Origin: Anniella stebbinsi
Taxonomy: Eukaryota > Chordata > Lepidosauria > Squamata > Anniellidae
Reading direction: 5' to 3'
Length of the DNA stretch: 64,000 nt
NCBI GenBank assembly: GCA_029215795.1
Contig: JARDYH010000001.1
Coordinates: forward strand, 400,619,154-400,683,153
In this document: piece after piece, positions 36,001 through 47,432 of the stretch
Position numbering within the stretch: the stretch's first letter is position 1
Layout of the letters: every line of letters begins with the position of its first letter
Notes under the pieces: generated by a model
What the model saw: the letters and a program-made list of their open reading frames with translations, nothing else
The model's database searches: none
Told to the model about the DNA's origin: nothing
Made by a program: the position numbers and the translations under genes

Positions 36001-36438
36001 AATTTTATGTGACCCAAGAAGTGGAGGAAACGGGGTTTAGCTGCAGCCTCCTTTTCTTTACTGTTCAGCTATTTCCTGCCAATCAGCTGAGCAGCATTGG
36101 GGGATTGTCGGGGGAGCAGAGGTTTCAACTTCCCATCACCAGCTGAGCACTGGGGAAGGAGGGGCAAAGCTAAAGATTAACTCTGTTGCTCAGTTGTTCA
36201 CTGCTGAGTAGCTCAGGTGGGAGACATAACCATTCCTACCCCCATAATCCCAGTAAACATTTCCCCTGTTCTGCTATTAAGCTTTTCCCTAATCTTAATA
36301 GCCGCAGGGTGTCTGTGTGACTTTAATCCGAATCCCCCCAAATCGTGTCTGCCAGCTGAGTGGCACTGAGCAGCTAAATGGCAGAGAAAAGTCTGCTGCC
36401 ACACCCCATTTTCTCTACTTCTTGGGTCACATAAAATT
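36001..36438. mobile_element. DNA transposon-like element with long terminal inverted repeats
   Basis: The left end AATTTTATGTGACCCAAGAA is the inverse of the right end TTCTTGGGTCACATAAAATT. Similarity continues inward for about 110 bp with mismatches (CAGCTGAG/CTCAGCTG blocks). No transposase frame; non-autonomous. Confidence 0.75.
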
Positions 36439-37529
36439 AAACAGCACCTGTAAATCCTCTGAACTAGAGTTAGAAACCAATGGCATGTTCCTTGGAGCTG
36501 ATCCATATTAACCAGCCAGTGTACAAAATGTAGTTGAAATGTGCATGTTCCCCAAGGCCCATCAGAGAGAATGTATACTGACCAGGACATGTGCATAATT
36601 CCCTCTTCATGGGCAGATTATATACACATTCTCCTTGAGGCATGGAGAATGCGCATAATGGTCAGTTTGTATGAATATTAGCCATCCAACTCACATTAAC
36701 CGCTAACATATATGTGGTGGCAAACCTAGGTTTGTCTCTGCATGATGTGTGAAAGAGTGTCATGATGTTTGATGTTGTCATAACCAGAAATTCTTCAAAA
36801 CCTCAAGTGGATTTTGGAGATTTGCTATCCCTAAAAAAGACCAATGTGGTGACCTTTTTCTTCCAGAGTACCTTGTTGCTGGTTTTATTGCATAGTATAG
36901 CAGGGCATACGGAGAAAACAAATTGTCTCTTACCAATTTCATTTGATAATGAAATGGTATATGTCAACCCTCTAGTGCCTCATCTTTTAGCTCATTATAA
37001 TCCTGTAGTTGCAGTAGTGTTGCTTTCACAGGAGTCTTTGAAGAAATGCTATTAATTAGCATTTAATAAACACTAGGTTAAGCATACATAACAGTGATTA
37101 CAACAATTGTGGCTATTACTGCAATCTGACAAAACTAATGAAAATAGTTGCTTTCATTAAAATTTCTATAGTACTTTCAGTATATAAATTACCTTATGAT
37201 TCTTCTGTCATTTTACCCGTATAATAATCCCAATGCCCTACAAAGTGGCATTTTGCCAAAAGCCGCCAGTTACCTTCATTGGAAAATGGGGTTAAAAGCA
37301 AAGCTACATTATTGTTTGTGCATGCATGTTCTTATGTACAGAAACAGAGTCACAGGTGTATTAGGCAGAAGTGCCACCATGAAAAGCACACAATATACAC
37401 ATTTTTGTATGCATTTCTCCTAACACATGCATCTTTGTGTGGAATTTCCCCCAATGCATGTAGTTTTAATTGGAAATATACATAAATTTGGGAAGTGTGA
37501 AAACTGAAGGAGGGAGGATATACATTGTA

Positions 37530-37803
37530 CACCTACTCCTTTCGACGCCAGGTGAAAACCTTTTTATTTTCACAATATTTTAACAGTTTATGATCATAGT
37601 CTTTTAACTCCGCTGTTTCAAATCTGTATTTTAAATCTGCATTTTAAATCTGCATTGCAGCATGTTTTTTTTCTAACTCTGTGTTTTTATATTGTATTTT
37701 TATATCGTGTTTTTATACTGTTTTGTTGATGGTTTTAATTTTTGTGAACCGACCAGAGAACTTTGGCTATTGGGCAGTATATAAATGTAATAAATAAATA
37801 AGA
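37530..37803 (+). repeat. L2-type LINE 3' end
   Basis: TTTCGACGCCAGGTGAAAAC (L2 ORF2 end), T-rich 3'UTR, GACCAGAGAACTTTGGCTAT, AGTATATAAATG and an AATAAATAAATA tail. Confidence 0.85.
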
Positions 37804-38954
37804 TAATAAAATAAAAGTAATTATAAATAAAAATTTCCTTAAGAGGAAATGTATTTTTTTCTATTCTCAGGCCCAACTATTAGAAAGACAGTTAGGGGAG
37901 GAATTGCAGCAGGAAAGTTAGGGGAATTAGGGGAAGTGTTCAGCACACACACTCTCCTGCCCAAGACTTTTCCACTTGAAATTGTGCCCCACTGCTCTAT
38001 GTTTTACATACATATAGTGATTGCCAGCATAATGTGTCCTTCGATCTCTAGCGGCTAAGAGGATTCATTAGGTGGCGTTGGGCAAAGCCGTTCTCCCTCT
38101 GCTTCTCCCCATGACATAGGGTTAACAATGCCTTACCCAATTTTTCAACAAATGATTGAGATAACATATGTAAAGTGCTTGAGCAACATTATCGTTATTA
38201 ATTAAATCCCCCCTGCCCCTGCCCCAGCTCTAGCCTGGTCTGTTCCTACAAATAAATGAAGAGTAATAAGAATATCTACTTCTGATAGCCTCCTCCTCCT
38301 GGTTTGTGCGTAGGTTGTTTTATTGTTATTACTGAAAAGGGTTTAACTATGTTCCCGTTCATTGTCCCTTTGGTCTTCTTAGATGTATGTTCTCTTTGTA
38401 CTTTAGAATTCCATTGTTACCCTCCCAGTTCAACAGCTCCCCTTTCCTTCACCCCACAACAGCACATGATACAACCTGTAATGTGTAGTTGTTGCTCAGC
38501 TCTGAATGTTCTTTTTGTTTTTGTTATGTCTTACCGCTAAACAATAAAATCACTAATATAAAATTGCTAGTACATTTTTTCTTTAGCCAAAGCTGTCCTC
38601 TAGGGATTGATCTCTCTGTGTGTGTGCTGACACACGCACAGATGTGCACATGTGTTCTTTCCCCCTGCAAAGCTTATTTTCCAATCAATAGCTATTTCAT
38701 TATAATTTTGGCTAGCAGACATTCCCATTTTACTGTACTATTTTAAGTACTGTCCACTGGTCAGCTTCTTTAGTAACGAAAGAGCAAATTAGGACATGGA
38801 ATGGAAGCCATCTCATCAGAGAGTTGAATGGGGCTATAAAGAACTAGGGTATTTCCTTGCTGCAAGGCCTTTCCTTTAACAGCCCAGCCCTCCTCAGCTT
38901 ACCTCTGTGTCATAAGTAGTTCATTTTGAATCTCAAATATCCTTATCTTGTCTG

Positions 38955-39070
38955 TCTTCACAAAGTGCCAGTGGTAGGTCACTGTTTTTTTCCCATTTTA
39001 CAGATGGGGAAGTGAGGATGGGCCACACATGGATCCATGACTGAACTGGAATTTTAAACCAAGTTTTCTC
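38955..39070 (-). repeat. MIR-like SINE, reversed
   Basis: CCCATTTTACAGATGGGGAA, GTGAGGATGGGCCACAC and CTGAACTGGAATTTTAAACC match a reversed MIR. Confidence 0.65.
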
Positions 39071-39130
39071 TTAACCTACTGGACTTGCCCACTTAGGAAT
39101 GTGTGTCTGACAGCCTTTGCATTAATGTAT

Positions 39131-39131
39131 G

Positions 39132-39175
<44 letters not shown>

Positions 39176-39203
39176 TCACACTCACACACACACACACACA
39201 CAC
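39131..39203. repeat. Compound microsatellite (TC)n-(AC)n
   Basis: About 13 TC units followed by about 22 AC units with two CT interruptions. Confidence 0.95.
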
Positions 39204-39209
39204 CAAGCA

Positions 39210-41630
39210 TTGTGAATGTGGTGTAAAAGTGAAGGTCTAATCCTATCGACCTTTTTAATTAAATCAGCATTGGTTCCCAGAAAAAGCTGTCCTGTATTAG
39301 CAATGCAAGGAAAGGATTTTCAGTCATTATTTTGATGTACATGTTATTGTACTAACTCTGTTTTGCAGTACTTCAAAGGCAATGAAAGCTTTTAGTTATT
39401 TAGTTATTGTGTGCAGTCATCTGCTGTGGATGGGTAGGGCTGACTGCACAGAGCATTTAAAACTCTCCACCTTTTTTCCCCATACTTTATCTAATCATCT
39501 ATTTTAACTCTTGTTTTCCTGTCATCACATACTATAAGCTTATGTCCACTCTTAGCTCCCTTGTCTTGATACAAAGATATTCTATTTTCCACTTGCTTCC
39601 ATTGGTATTAGAGCCAGTCTGTGTATCCGAATGGGAGGCTGCTTCCTTATGGTGATTCGTCCTGCTTAGCTGAAACCTCAAGTGTGGCTTGTCAAGTAGA
39701 TCCATCTGATCATATGGAGAGTTTCCACTGCTGCTCTGGATGCTGCCAGGAATATTCAGCACTAACATGGAAACTCTACACATGATCAGGAAATCATGTT
39801 GCACTAAATTATAGCTAAGCATGGAAAATCAGTAGGAGGAAATTAGATTCCATGCAGAGATGTTAAAAGCAGATCAGCCATCCCACTGGCAACAGTGGGG
39901 AAGATGGTCTAGCACAGAATAGATTAGGAGTTGTGTGCGGCACCATCTCCACACATGACCTGGATGGTGGTGATGATAATAGTGCAAAGTTCTTGGTAGT
40001 TCAAAATTCACCCAGACATCACACTAATCCAGTCTGAAGAGGCTTCCTCTGAGCCTAATCAAGGTGAGAAGGCAGTACAGGTACACATTCTAAGAGGTAG
40101 CCAGCTAGACTACATTTTGAGCCAGAAAAGCTGGAACAAATAGTACCTGCCTCCTCTCCTATTTCCCTAAGCATTCCTCTCCTGGCAAACACCACTCTAA
40201 TGAATATAGTCTAAATACCCTGTCATAAGCCTGAAAGGTCTCATGGCTGGAATGTGGGTCTTTAGTATTTGTGCTTCCTTGTGCTTCCTTTCTGAATAGT
40301 TGCTCTTCTGGACAATTGTCTCACTCAACTGTTTGTGTACTGCATGCAGAGCAAGAAGCATTACTTTCTGATAGCAAGAGAAGCACAGGAAAATGCAAAT
40401 ATTGGTTGTTCGTGTGCAAGTGTACCCAGATAAGACTTGTAGGTAATACATTACGCCCACTAAATACAAGGTGGGCTGGATATAGTGATAGTTCAAATAT
40501 GTGAAGAATTTCGTTCTAACAGACATTCTGTTTCCTTACAGATTTCTCAGGGGATACAACTTATTCACATGCTCTACCATGATAAAAATGAACTGTCATC
40601 TTCACCGAAAACTAGCAGCATAAGATCTATCTGACTCGTGCTATGCAGAACTGTTACTTAAAGTCTACTAAAAGTAAGTAAAATGAACCACTTCAAGATT
40701 GCCATAATTGTTTCTCTAGCTATTTTTGGCTCAAGAGCAGACAGCCTTAACAAGTGCATTAATTTTGGTAGATTAAGATAGCTGCTGTTTGTTCTTAAAT
40801 GAAAATATTGGAGAAATAGATAATAGAATAGGAGATGTATATGTGGCTTGTTACAGTCATGGACACAAACCATGGCCTTCTCTCTGTGGGTCACATTGGG
40901 ATTTTACAGGAATAATACTGAATCAGTCAACAATATTGAACTGGGGGTTAACTTTTTTATTTCACTGTTTATTTTTTCTGCTGTTTCTCTGGGTCTCTAT
41001 TATGTTCAGTGCAATAGATTATTACATTTATTTATTTCAGGTTTGTTTTTACTACCCCACTTCTCCAAGGGTCAGCACAGATTATGAGACTTCTGAAAAT
41101 CAAACGCTTAAAAAATAAAACAATCCTAACCCCTAAATAAAAATGCAATTCATTATGTTTCACACCCACATAACATGCATGCATACACACACTAGTGACT
41201 GATTGAAAACTGGCCCGAAGAAGAATACTACCATGGTATCCCACAGAGAAATAAAGTCCATATAGCAGAGAAAAAGAGGCTCATAAGAAATGCTTCTTTG
41301 AAGAGGGAATACAGGTACCAAACTTTCTTAGATGTAGGTTGAATGTTCATTAACAGCCAATCCATACTGCATCTTTTCCAGGCACCAGGTATCGCCTGTG
41401 AGTAGAAATAAGGAGCGTGAATGATTTATACACTCAGTTTGTTCCCAAGTAGGAACCATGACTTGATCACTCTAGAATCAGGCAGTGGATCACAGGAATG
41501 ATGGAGTTCTAATTGCATATATGAGCTATCCACACAATATCTTTCCATGGAAAGCGGGCTGTCTTTGAGGGGAAAGTGAGGCCCACATTTATAGTTTAAT
41601 GAAGATGTTCATGAAAAGCTAACTGTAGCT
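39210..41630. other. Intronic stretch with no recognised feature
   Basis: No exon, RNA gene or strong repeat was recognised apart from a possible reversed LINE tail near 41025-41095 (TTTATTTATTTCAGG ... CTACCCCACTTCTCC). Confidence 0.4.
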
Positions 41631-41639
41631 AGAAGATAG

Positions 41640-42270
41640 GGAACAGAGCTGCTACTCCTCCCTCAACTGTCACCATCACCAGCCATCCTAGCAGACTGTT
41701 CTAAGGGAGATGAGAGAGGGAAGTAGGGCCATTCCATTGGCCCTCCTAAAAGAATTATTTTCTCCTTTTCTCTCCCCATTTCTTTTTCCTTGGCTGCCTC
41801 TACAAGAGAGGTTTAAAGCTCTTTCAAGGCGCTTTAAAAAATTTACCTCTACAAGAACGGAGCGCAAATCGGGCGTAGAGGCGCGTTATCTCTCCGATTA
41901 TGCGCATTATTGAATGCGCGTTAAATCGTGAGTTTTATTTTGCTCCGGCCGTTAAAGCACATTTTGACTATGTGAATAAGCGCTTATGCGCATTAACTAC
42001 TTGGAAAGCGCATTTTGGTCATCCGTTAATGCGCTTCGCCGCCTCTCGCCGCCTCTCGTGCAGAGGTATTAGGTGTAAATGCGCTTCAGCGATTATGCGC
42101 ATAATCGCCTAACCGGGCGCAAAAGCGAATCCTTGTAGAGGGGACCTTGTTTGTTATGTCTTTTTAGATTGCAAGCCTATGGGCAGGAACTGTCTTGTTT
42201 AATTAATTATACGTATGCTGCTCAGGGAGCCTTTTCCTCTAAGGAGTGGCATAAAAAACTTTAAATAAAT
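41640..42270 (+). repeat. Dispersed LINE-derived repeat split by the 352-bp insertion
   Basis: Flanks of the MITE-like insertion are paralogous to 4770-5030: CTCCTCCCTCAACTGTCACC ... TCTTTTTCCTTG on the left and TTTGTTATGTCTTTTTAGAT ... TTTAAATAAATAAATGC on the right. Confidence 0.7.
41793..42144. mobile_element. CpG-rich MITE-like insertion with CCTCTACAAG termini
   Basis: The element is bounded by inverted CCTCTACAAG (41797-41806) and CTTGTAGAGG (42132-42141). It is flanked by CCTTG direct repeats (41788-41792 and 42145-42149) that are single in the paralogous empty site near 4905. A third CCTCTACAAG lies at 41846-41855. The interior is unusually CpG-dense and full of ATGCGCAT, GCGCATTAA and TTAATGCGC motifs. 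No ORF. Superfamily unknown to me. Confidence 0.75.
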
Positions 42271-42933
42271 AAATGCAATAGTTCTTCAAAGTGGATCAAG
42301 AACATGTAACTCTATGGGTCAATCATAGCATCAACAAATTGACCACCAATCATCCAGTTGTTATTTGCATTCATATCTACTGGTTGTGCTTTAAGAGGCT
42401 TCTTATACATTTAGATCCTTGGATGAAGTGGAGTAACAGGGAAAGTATTAATACTAAGAATGATTACTAATGACAAAGTGGTGAAGTCATTTGATAGTGT
42501 AGGAGGTGCTTTGTTCATCCAGTTGGAACAAACAGTCTGAATGCAGAGTTTCTAATTTCGTAGTGACTCACAGCTCCCTTGTCAGGTTTTCTTTCTCTGC
42601 TTAAATTCTTCCTTTACCACATTTACCACTAAACTGACATTGCCTGCTTTCATACTCCCTCAGTGTGCTGCCACAGCATATCCCATTTGTGAAATAGTCC
42701 CCCTTCTAAACTTCCTTTTTATGTTCAGTGCCTCCCTCATCCACATTTCTGCATAGGAGCCTAGAAATGTCATTGGGAATACCTCCCCAGCTCCACTACA
42801 CACACCTGGTGTCGTGCCATTGCTTTATTCCTGCAGCCCCCCCCCCCCCATGTGCTAAATCTGTGCTCCTCAGTCCTTACACCTCAGATACTTCATCTCT
42901 AGCCTGAGGCAACTGGACCTGCACCAGCCATAA

Positions 42934-43030
42934 ATGTTGTTGTTGTTGTTGTTGTTGTTTATTACGTTTCTATACTGTCCCATAGCCGAAGCTCTCTGGT
43001 TGGTTTACAGAAGATTAAAACATATCTTCC
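42934..43030 (-). repeat. L2-type 3' tail, reversed, with (TTG)n
   Basis: (TTG)9 then TTTATTACG, TATACTGTCCCATAGCCGAA and GCTCTCTGG, the reverse of the L2 terminal box. Confidence 0.8.
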
Positions 43031-43341
43031 CCTTCGCAAGAGTACAAAGCCAGCCATTCTCTCCAAGCAGGCTATTACACTCTTCTCTCTCCACCCCCAC
43101 CCCACCATTTCCATTTTTCTTTTCCAAAACTGATAACAGATGCTCAACATGTAATGCCTACTGAGTATATGTTTTCAATAGGCTGTTTTGGGGGGGAGAA
43201 GTTTTGCTCCCTTAGACTTTTAAAAACTTTGTTTTCTTTTCCAAATCTTGGGTTCCCCTATTTCCCTCTTGTTTCTCAGTGGTTCCATTTTGGCTCCATT
43301 TTTTTTAGCTCATACCTGAGTTCACTAATAGAGAGAATGAG

Positions 43342-43479
43342 AGCCTATCTACACTACTGCTTTAAAACAGTTTAAAACAGTTTATAATAGTTTTGAGAAC
43401 TGTTGGGGCCCAGGACACACTCCATATACAGTTTTCAAAACATTTTCAAAGTGTTTTATCCTGCGTGTGTAGATAGGCT
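43342..43479. mobile_element. Short palindromic MITE (AGCCTATCTACAC termini)
   Basis: Thirteen-base perfect inverted termini AGCCTATCTACAC and GTGTAGATAGGCT enclose 138 bp with TTTAAAACAGTTTAAAACAG and AACATTTTCAAAGTGTTTTA blocks. It looks like a non-autonomous DNA transposon, probably hAT-related (inference). Confidence 0.8.
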
Positions 43480-44315
43480 GTGATTCTACAAAGGTATATT
43501 GAGTAATGAATTGAATATAAAGACCACAGTGTACTGACTTTAAGTAGTGTTGGATTGTGGCCGATAAAGTCAACAATGTGGTGGTGTAACAAAATTTATC
43601 GTTGTTGTGAATTGATATATCCTATCCAAGAATGATGAAGCAAGACTACAATTGAGCTTGGAAGTAAACCCATAGAAACCAAAAATCTCCTATTATATTG
43701 GATGAGGCTGGAAGAGTGCCATTTATCACTTTGAATATGTCCTTCTTGAGCGATTACTGCCCTCATGGGTGGTCATCTGAACAATTTTTCCAATTTGTTC
43801 TGAAAACTGGCAAGATGATTTCACAATTTCCCTTGACTAAGCTATATGTTCCTTATCATCAGTTCCATTTAGAAACAGAGCAGAAAACAACATGTATTTA
43901 ATAGCCCATATGCTAATTTGTGCATGTGTATGTGTGTTTATACAGATCTGTGGTGGGAAAATATAGCTAGCTTTTACCTTACAGCACATATAAAATATAT
44001 TCCATTATCTTCATGGAAACAAGATTTTATTTGCATTTTCTCAGCTATGAGTCTTTCTTGGTTCTATTAGCTGCTTACAGACTAACCCCTATGCCAATGA
44101 GTCAGTGTCACATACTAGTGTGATTTTGCTTTTCTCAGCAACTGGATGGTACAGAGAGCTGGCAGTAAGTTGCTGAACCTACATTGCATCACTTAAGCTG
44201 TGAACAACCAGATCATTGTGCACAGGAAACAGGATTTCCTACCTCTTCAGAAAGAACTCTGTGCACAGAATGTATTATGTGATTAATTTGGATGTATTAA
44301 ATACTACGGGTGTGC

Positions 44316-44450
44316 ATCGGATCGGATCCGATCCACGATCCGAATCCGATCCGACCCAAAATCGGGAAAATCCGATCCGATCCGATCCGATCCGATCCGG
44401 ACAACCTCCGATCCGATCCGATCCGATCCGATGAGGTCCGATCCGGATCG
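44316..44450. repeat. Left (ATCCG)n pentamer array of the foldback element
   Basis: Five- to six-unit runs of GATCC/ATCCG are separated by short spacers (CCCAAAATCGGGAAAA, GACAACCT, GATGAGGT). Rich in GATC. Confidence 0.95.
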
Positions 44451-44502
44451 GACGCCATTTTGAATGCTTTTTCCCATAGCCAAGTATTGTTTTACAAAAA
44501 CG

Positions 44503-45545
44503 CCTATAACTTTTTCATTTTTAAAGATAGAAGGATGAAACTTGGGCACATTGTAGACTGGTTAGGGGTAGTTATCTGTGAGAAATTTCAGAAAGATTGG
44601 TGCATGCATTTTGTGGCAATTAATTTTTTAATAAATACCCAGGAATGCCTATAACTTTGTCATTTTTAAAGTTACACACATGAAACTTTGCCACATTGTA
44701 GGGGGTACCTTGGGACCTATGTGTGTGAAATTTCAGAAACGTAGGTGCTTGTCTTGTGTGGCAATTAATTTTTAGAAAAATGGGTAGTAGTGGGGTAAAT
44801 ACAGTTACGCCTCCCATTTTTTTATTTTTGAAGATACAAACAGGAAACTTGGGCACATTACAGGTACCACTTGCCTTGATATGTGTGTGAAATTTCAGAA
44901 ACATTGGAGCTTTCCTTGTGTGGCAATTAATTTTTGAAACAATGAGGAAAGAAACACCTATAACTTTGTCATTTTTAAAGTTACACACATGAAACTTTGC
45001 CACATTGTAGGTGGTACCTTGGGACCCATGTGTGTGAAATTTCGGAAATGTAGGTGCTTGCCTTGTGTGGCAATTAATTTTTTAATAAATACCCAGGAAT
45101 GCCTATAACTTTGTCATTTTTAAAGTTACACACATGAAACTTTGCCACATTGTAGGCGGTACCTTGGGACCTATGTGTGTGAAATTTCGGAAACGTAGGT
45201 GCTTGCCTTGTGTGGCAATTAATTTTAGAAAAATGGGTAGTGGTGGGGTAAATACAGTTACGCCTCCCACTTTTTTATTTTTGAAGATACAAACAGGAAA
45301 CATGGGCACATTACAGGTACCACTTGGCTTGATATGTGTGTAAAATTTCAGACAGCTGGGTCCAGGCATGTGGTGGCAAGGTATTTTTGAAACAATGAGG
45401 AAAGAAACGCCTATAACTTTTTTATTTTAAAAGTTAGAAGTCTGAACATTGCTCACTTTGTAGATGGGTTAGGGGTAGATATGTGTCAGAAATTTCAGAA
45501 TTATAGGTCCAGGCATTTGATGGCTATGGAATTTTTAAATTACAT
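44503..45545. repeat. Left arm higher-order tandem repeat
   Basis: CCTATAAC or the variant CCTCCCA starts units at 44503, 44648, 44810, 44957, 45102, 45263 and 45410. Spacings are 145, 162, 147, 145, 161 and 147, so three unit types recur with a super-period of about 454 bp. Each unit carries GAAACTT-GCACATT and GAAATTTC-GAAA and usually ends TGGCAATTAATTTTT. Confidence 0.9.
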
Positions 45546-46076
45546 GTTTCAAAAAAATCTCTACAGAGGCCAGGTCTTCCCCTCCCGCTTCCCGCGAAGA
45601 AAAGGAAACACTCTCTCGTCTCGATCCCTTTGATCCTTGCTAGTAGTATCCATTACAGGGCTCGTGTTTCCTTTCCTACTTTCACTTTTCAAGCAGAACG
45701 GCTGAGCCTAGCTGAGTTTTGCAGCCATGCGTGCAAGGAAGGATCACTCTGGTCTCGATCCCTTTGATCCTTGGTAGTATCCATTACAGGGCTCGTGTCT
45801 GCTTTCACTTTGTACTCAAGCAGACACGAGCCCTGTAATGGATACTACCAAGGATCAAAGGGATCGAGACCAGAGTGATCCTTCCTTGCACGCATGGCTG
45901 CAAAACTCAGCTAGGCTCAGCCGTTCTGCTTGAAAAGTGAAAGTAGGAAAGGAAACACGAGCCCTGTAATGGATACTACTAGCAAGGATCAAAGGGATCG
46001 AGACGAGAGAGTGTTTCCTTTTCTTCGCGGGAAGCGGGAGGGGAAGACCTGGCCTCTGTAGAGATTTTTTTGAAAC
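45546..46076. repeat. Palindrome centre, GC-richer inverted segment
   Basis: Left half 45546-45804 and right half 45818-46076 are inverse copies; the 13-nt loop is 45805-45817. Each half holds two versions of a TCGATCCCTTTGATCCTTG ... ATCCATTACAGGGCTCGTGT block. Composition differs from the AT-rich arm units. Confidence 0.9.
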
Positions 46077-47280
46077 ATGTAATTTAAAAATTCCATAGCC
46101 ATCAAATGCCTGGACCTATAATTCTGAAATTTCTGACACATATCTACCCCTAACCCATCTACAAAGTGAGCAATGTTCAGACTTCTAACTTTTAAAATAA
46201 AAAAGTTATAGGCGTTTCTTTCCTCATTGTTTCAAAAATACCTTGCCACCACATGCCTGGACCCAGCTGTCTGAAATTTTACACACATATCAAGCCAAGT
46301 GGTACCTGTAATGTGCCCATGTTTCCTGTTTGTATCTTCAAAAATAAAAAAGTGGGAGGCGTAACTGTATTTACCCCACCACTACCCATTTTTCTAAAAT
46401 TAATTGCCACACAAGGCAAGCACCTACGTTTCCGAAATTTCACACACATAGGTCCCAAGGTACCGCCTACAATGTGGCAAAGTTTCATGTGTGTAACTTT
46501 AAAAATGACAAAGTTATAGGCATTCCTGGGTATTTATTAAAAAATTAATTGCCACACAAGGCAAGCACCTACGTTTCCGAAATTTCACACACATAGGTCC
46601 CAAGGTACCGCCTACAATGTGGCAAAGTTTCATGTGTGTAACTTTAAAAATGACAAAGTTATAGGCATTCCTGGGTATTTATTAAAAAATTAATTGCCAC
46701 ACAAGGCAAGCACCTACGTTTCCGAAATTTCACACACATGGGTCCCAAGGTACCACCTACAATGTGGCAAAGTTTCATGTGTGTAACTTTAAAAATGACA
46801 AAGTTATAGGTGTTTCTTTCCTCATTGTTTCAAAAATTAATTGCCACACAAGGAAAGCTCCAATGTTTCTGAAATTTCACACACATATCAAGGCAAGTGG
46901 TACCTGTAATGTGCCCAAGTTTCCTGTTTGTATCTTCAAAAATAAAAAAATGGGAGGCGTAACTGTATTTACCCCACTACTACCCATTTTTCTAAAAATT
47001 AATTGCCACACAAGACAAGCACCTACGTTTCTGAAATTTCACACACATAGGTCCCAAGGTACCCCCTACAATGTGGCAAAGTTTCATGTGTGTAACTTTA
47101 AAAATGACAAAGTTATAGGCATTCCTGGGTATTTATTAAAAAATTAATTGCCACAAAATGCATGCACCAATCTTTCTGAAATTTCTCACAGATAACTACC
47201 CCTAACCAGTCTACAATGTGCCCAAGTTTCATCCTTCTATCTTTAAAAATGAAAAAGTTATAGGCGTTTTTGTAAAACAA
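46077..47280. repeat. Right arm higher-order tandem repeat with one extra unit
   Basis: Unit ends (reverse of CCTATAAC) fall at 46212, 46359, 46520, 46665, 46810, 46957, 47119 and 47264. This mirrors the left arm except for one additional 145-bp unit, 46521-46665. Confidence 0.9.
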
Positions 47281-47312
47281 TACTTGGCTATGGGAAAAAG
47301 CATTCAAAATGG

Positions 47313-47432
47313 CGTCCGATCCGGATCGGACATCTGGTCCGATCCGATCCGACCAGCCTCCGATCCGATCCGATCCGATCCGACCCCCCAGGTCCGATTC
47401 CGATCCGCTATCCGATCCGATCCGGGGGGTCA
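47313..47432. repeat. Right (ATCCG)n pentamer array of the foldback element
   Basis: Runs of CCGAT/GATCC are separated by CATCTGGT, CAGCCT, CCCCCAGGT. The pentamer is on the same strand as in the left array. Confidence 0.95.

Noticed and set aside
40789..41118. 109-codon plus-strand frame
   Set aside because: AT-rich, overlaps another similar-length frame and a LINE-tail-like TTTATTTATTTCAGG stretch; no homology seen.
44316..44450. Possible CRISPR-like array
   Set aside because: Repeats are five-base units without spacers in a vertebrate transposon.
44216..44549. Arg-Ser-Asp-Pro repeat peptides from the (ATCCG)n array
   Set aside because: Pentamer DNA repeats automatically give periodic peptides in all frames.
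44620..47147. Identical 88- and 127-codon frames on both arms of the palindrome, on opposite strands
   Set aside because: They are translations of the 145-160 bp tandem units, which happen to lack stops in one frame. Repeated KFHVCNFKNDKVIG peptides reflect the DNA repeat, not a protein family.
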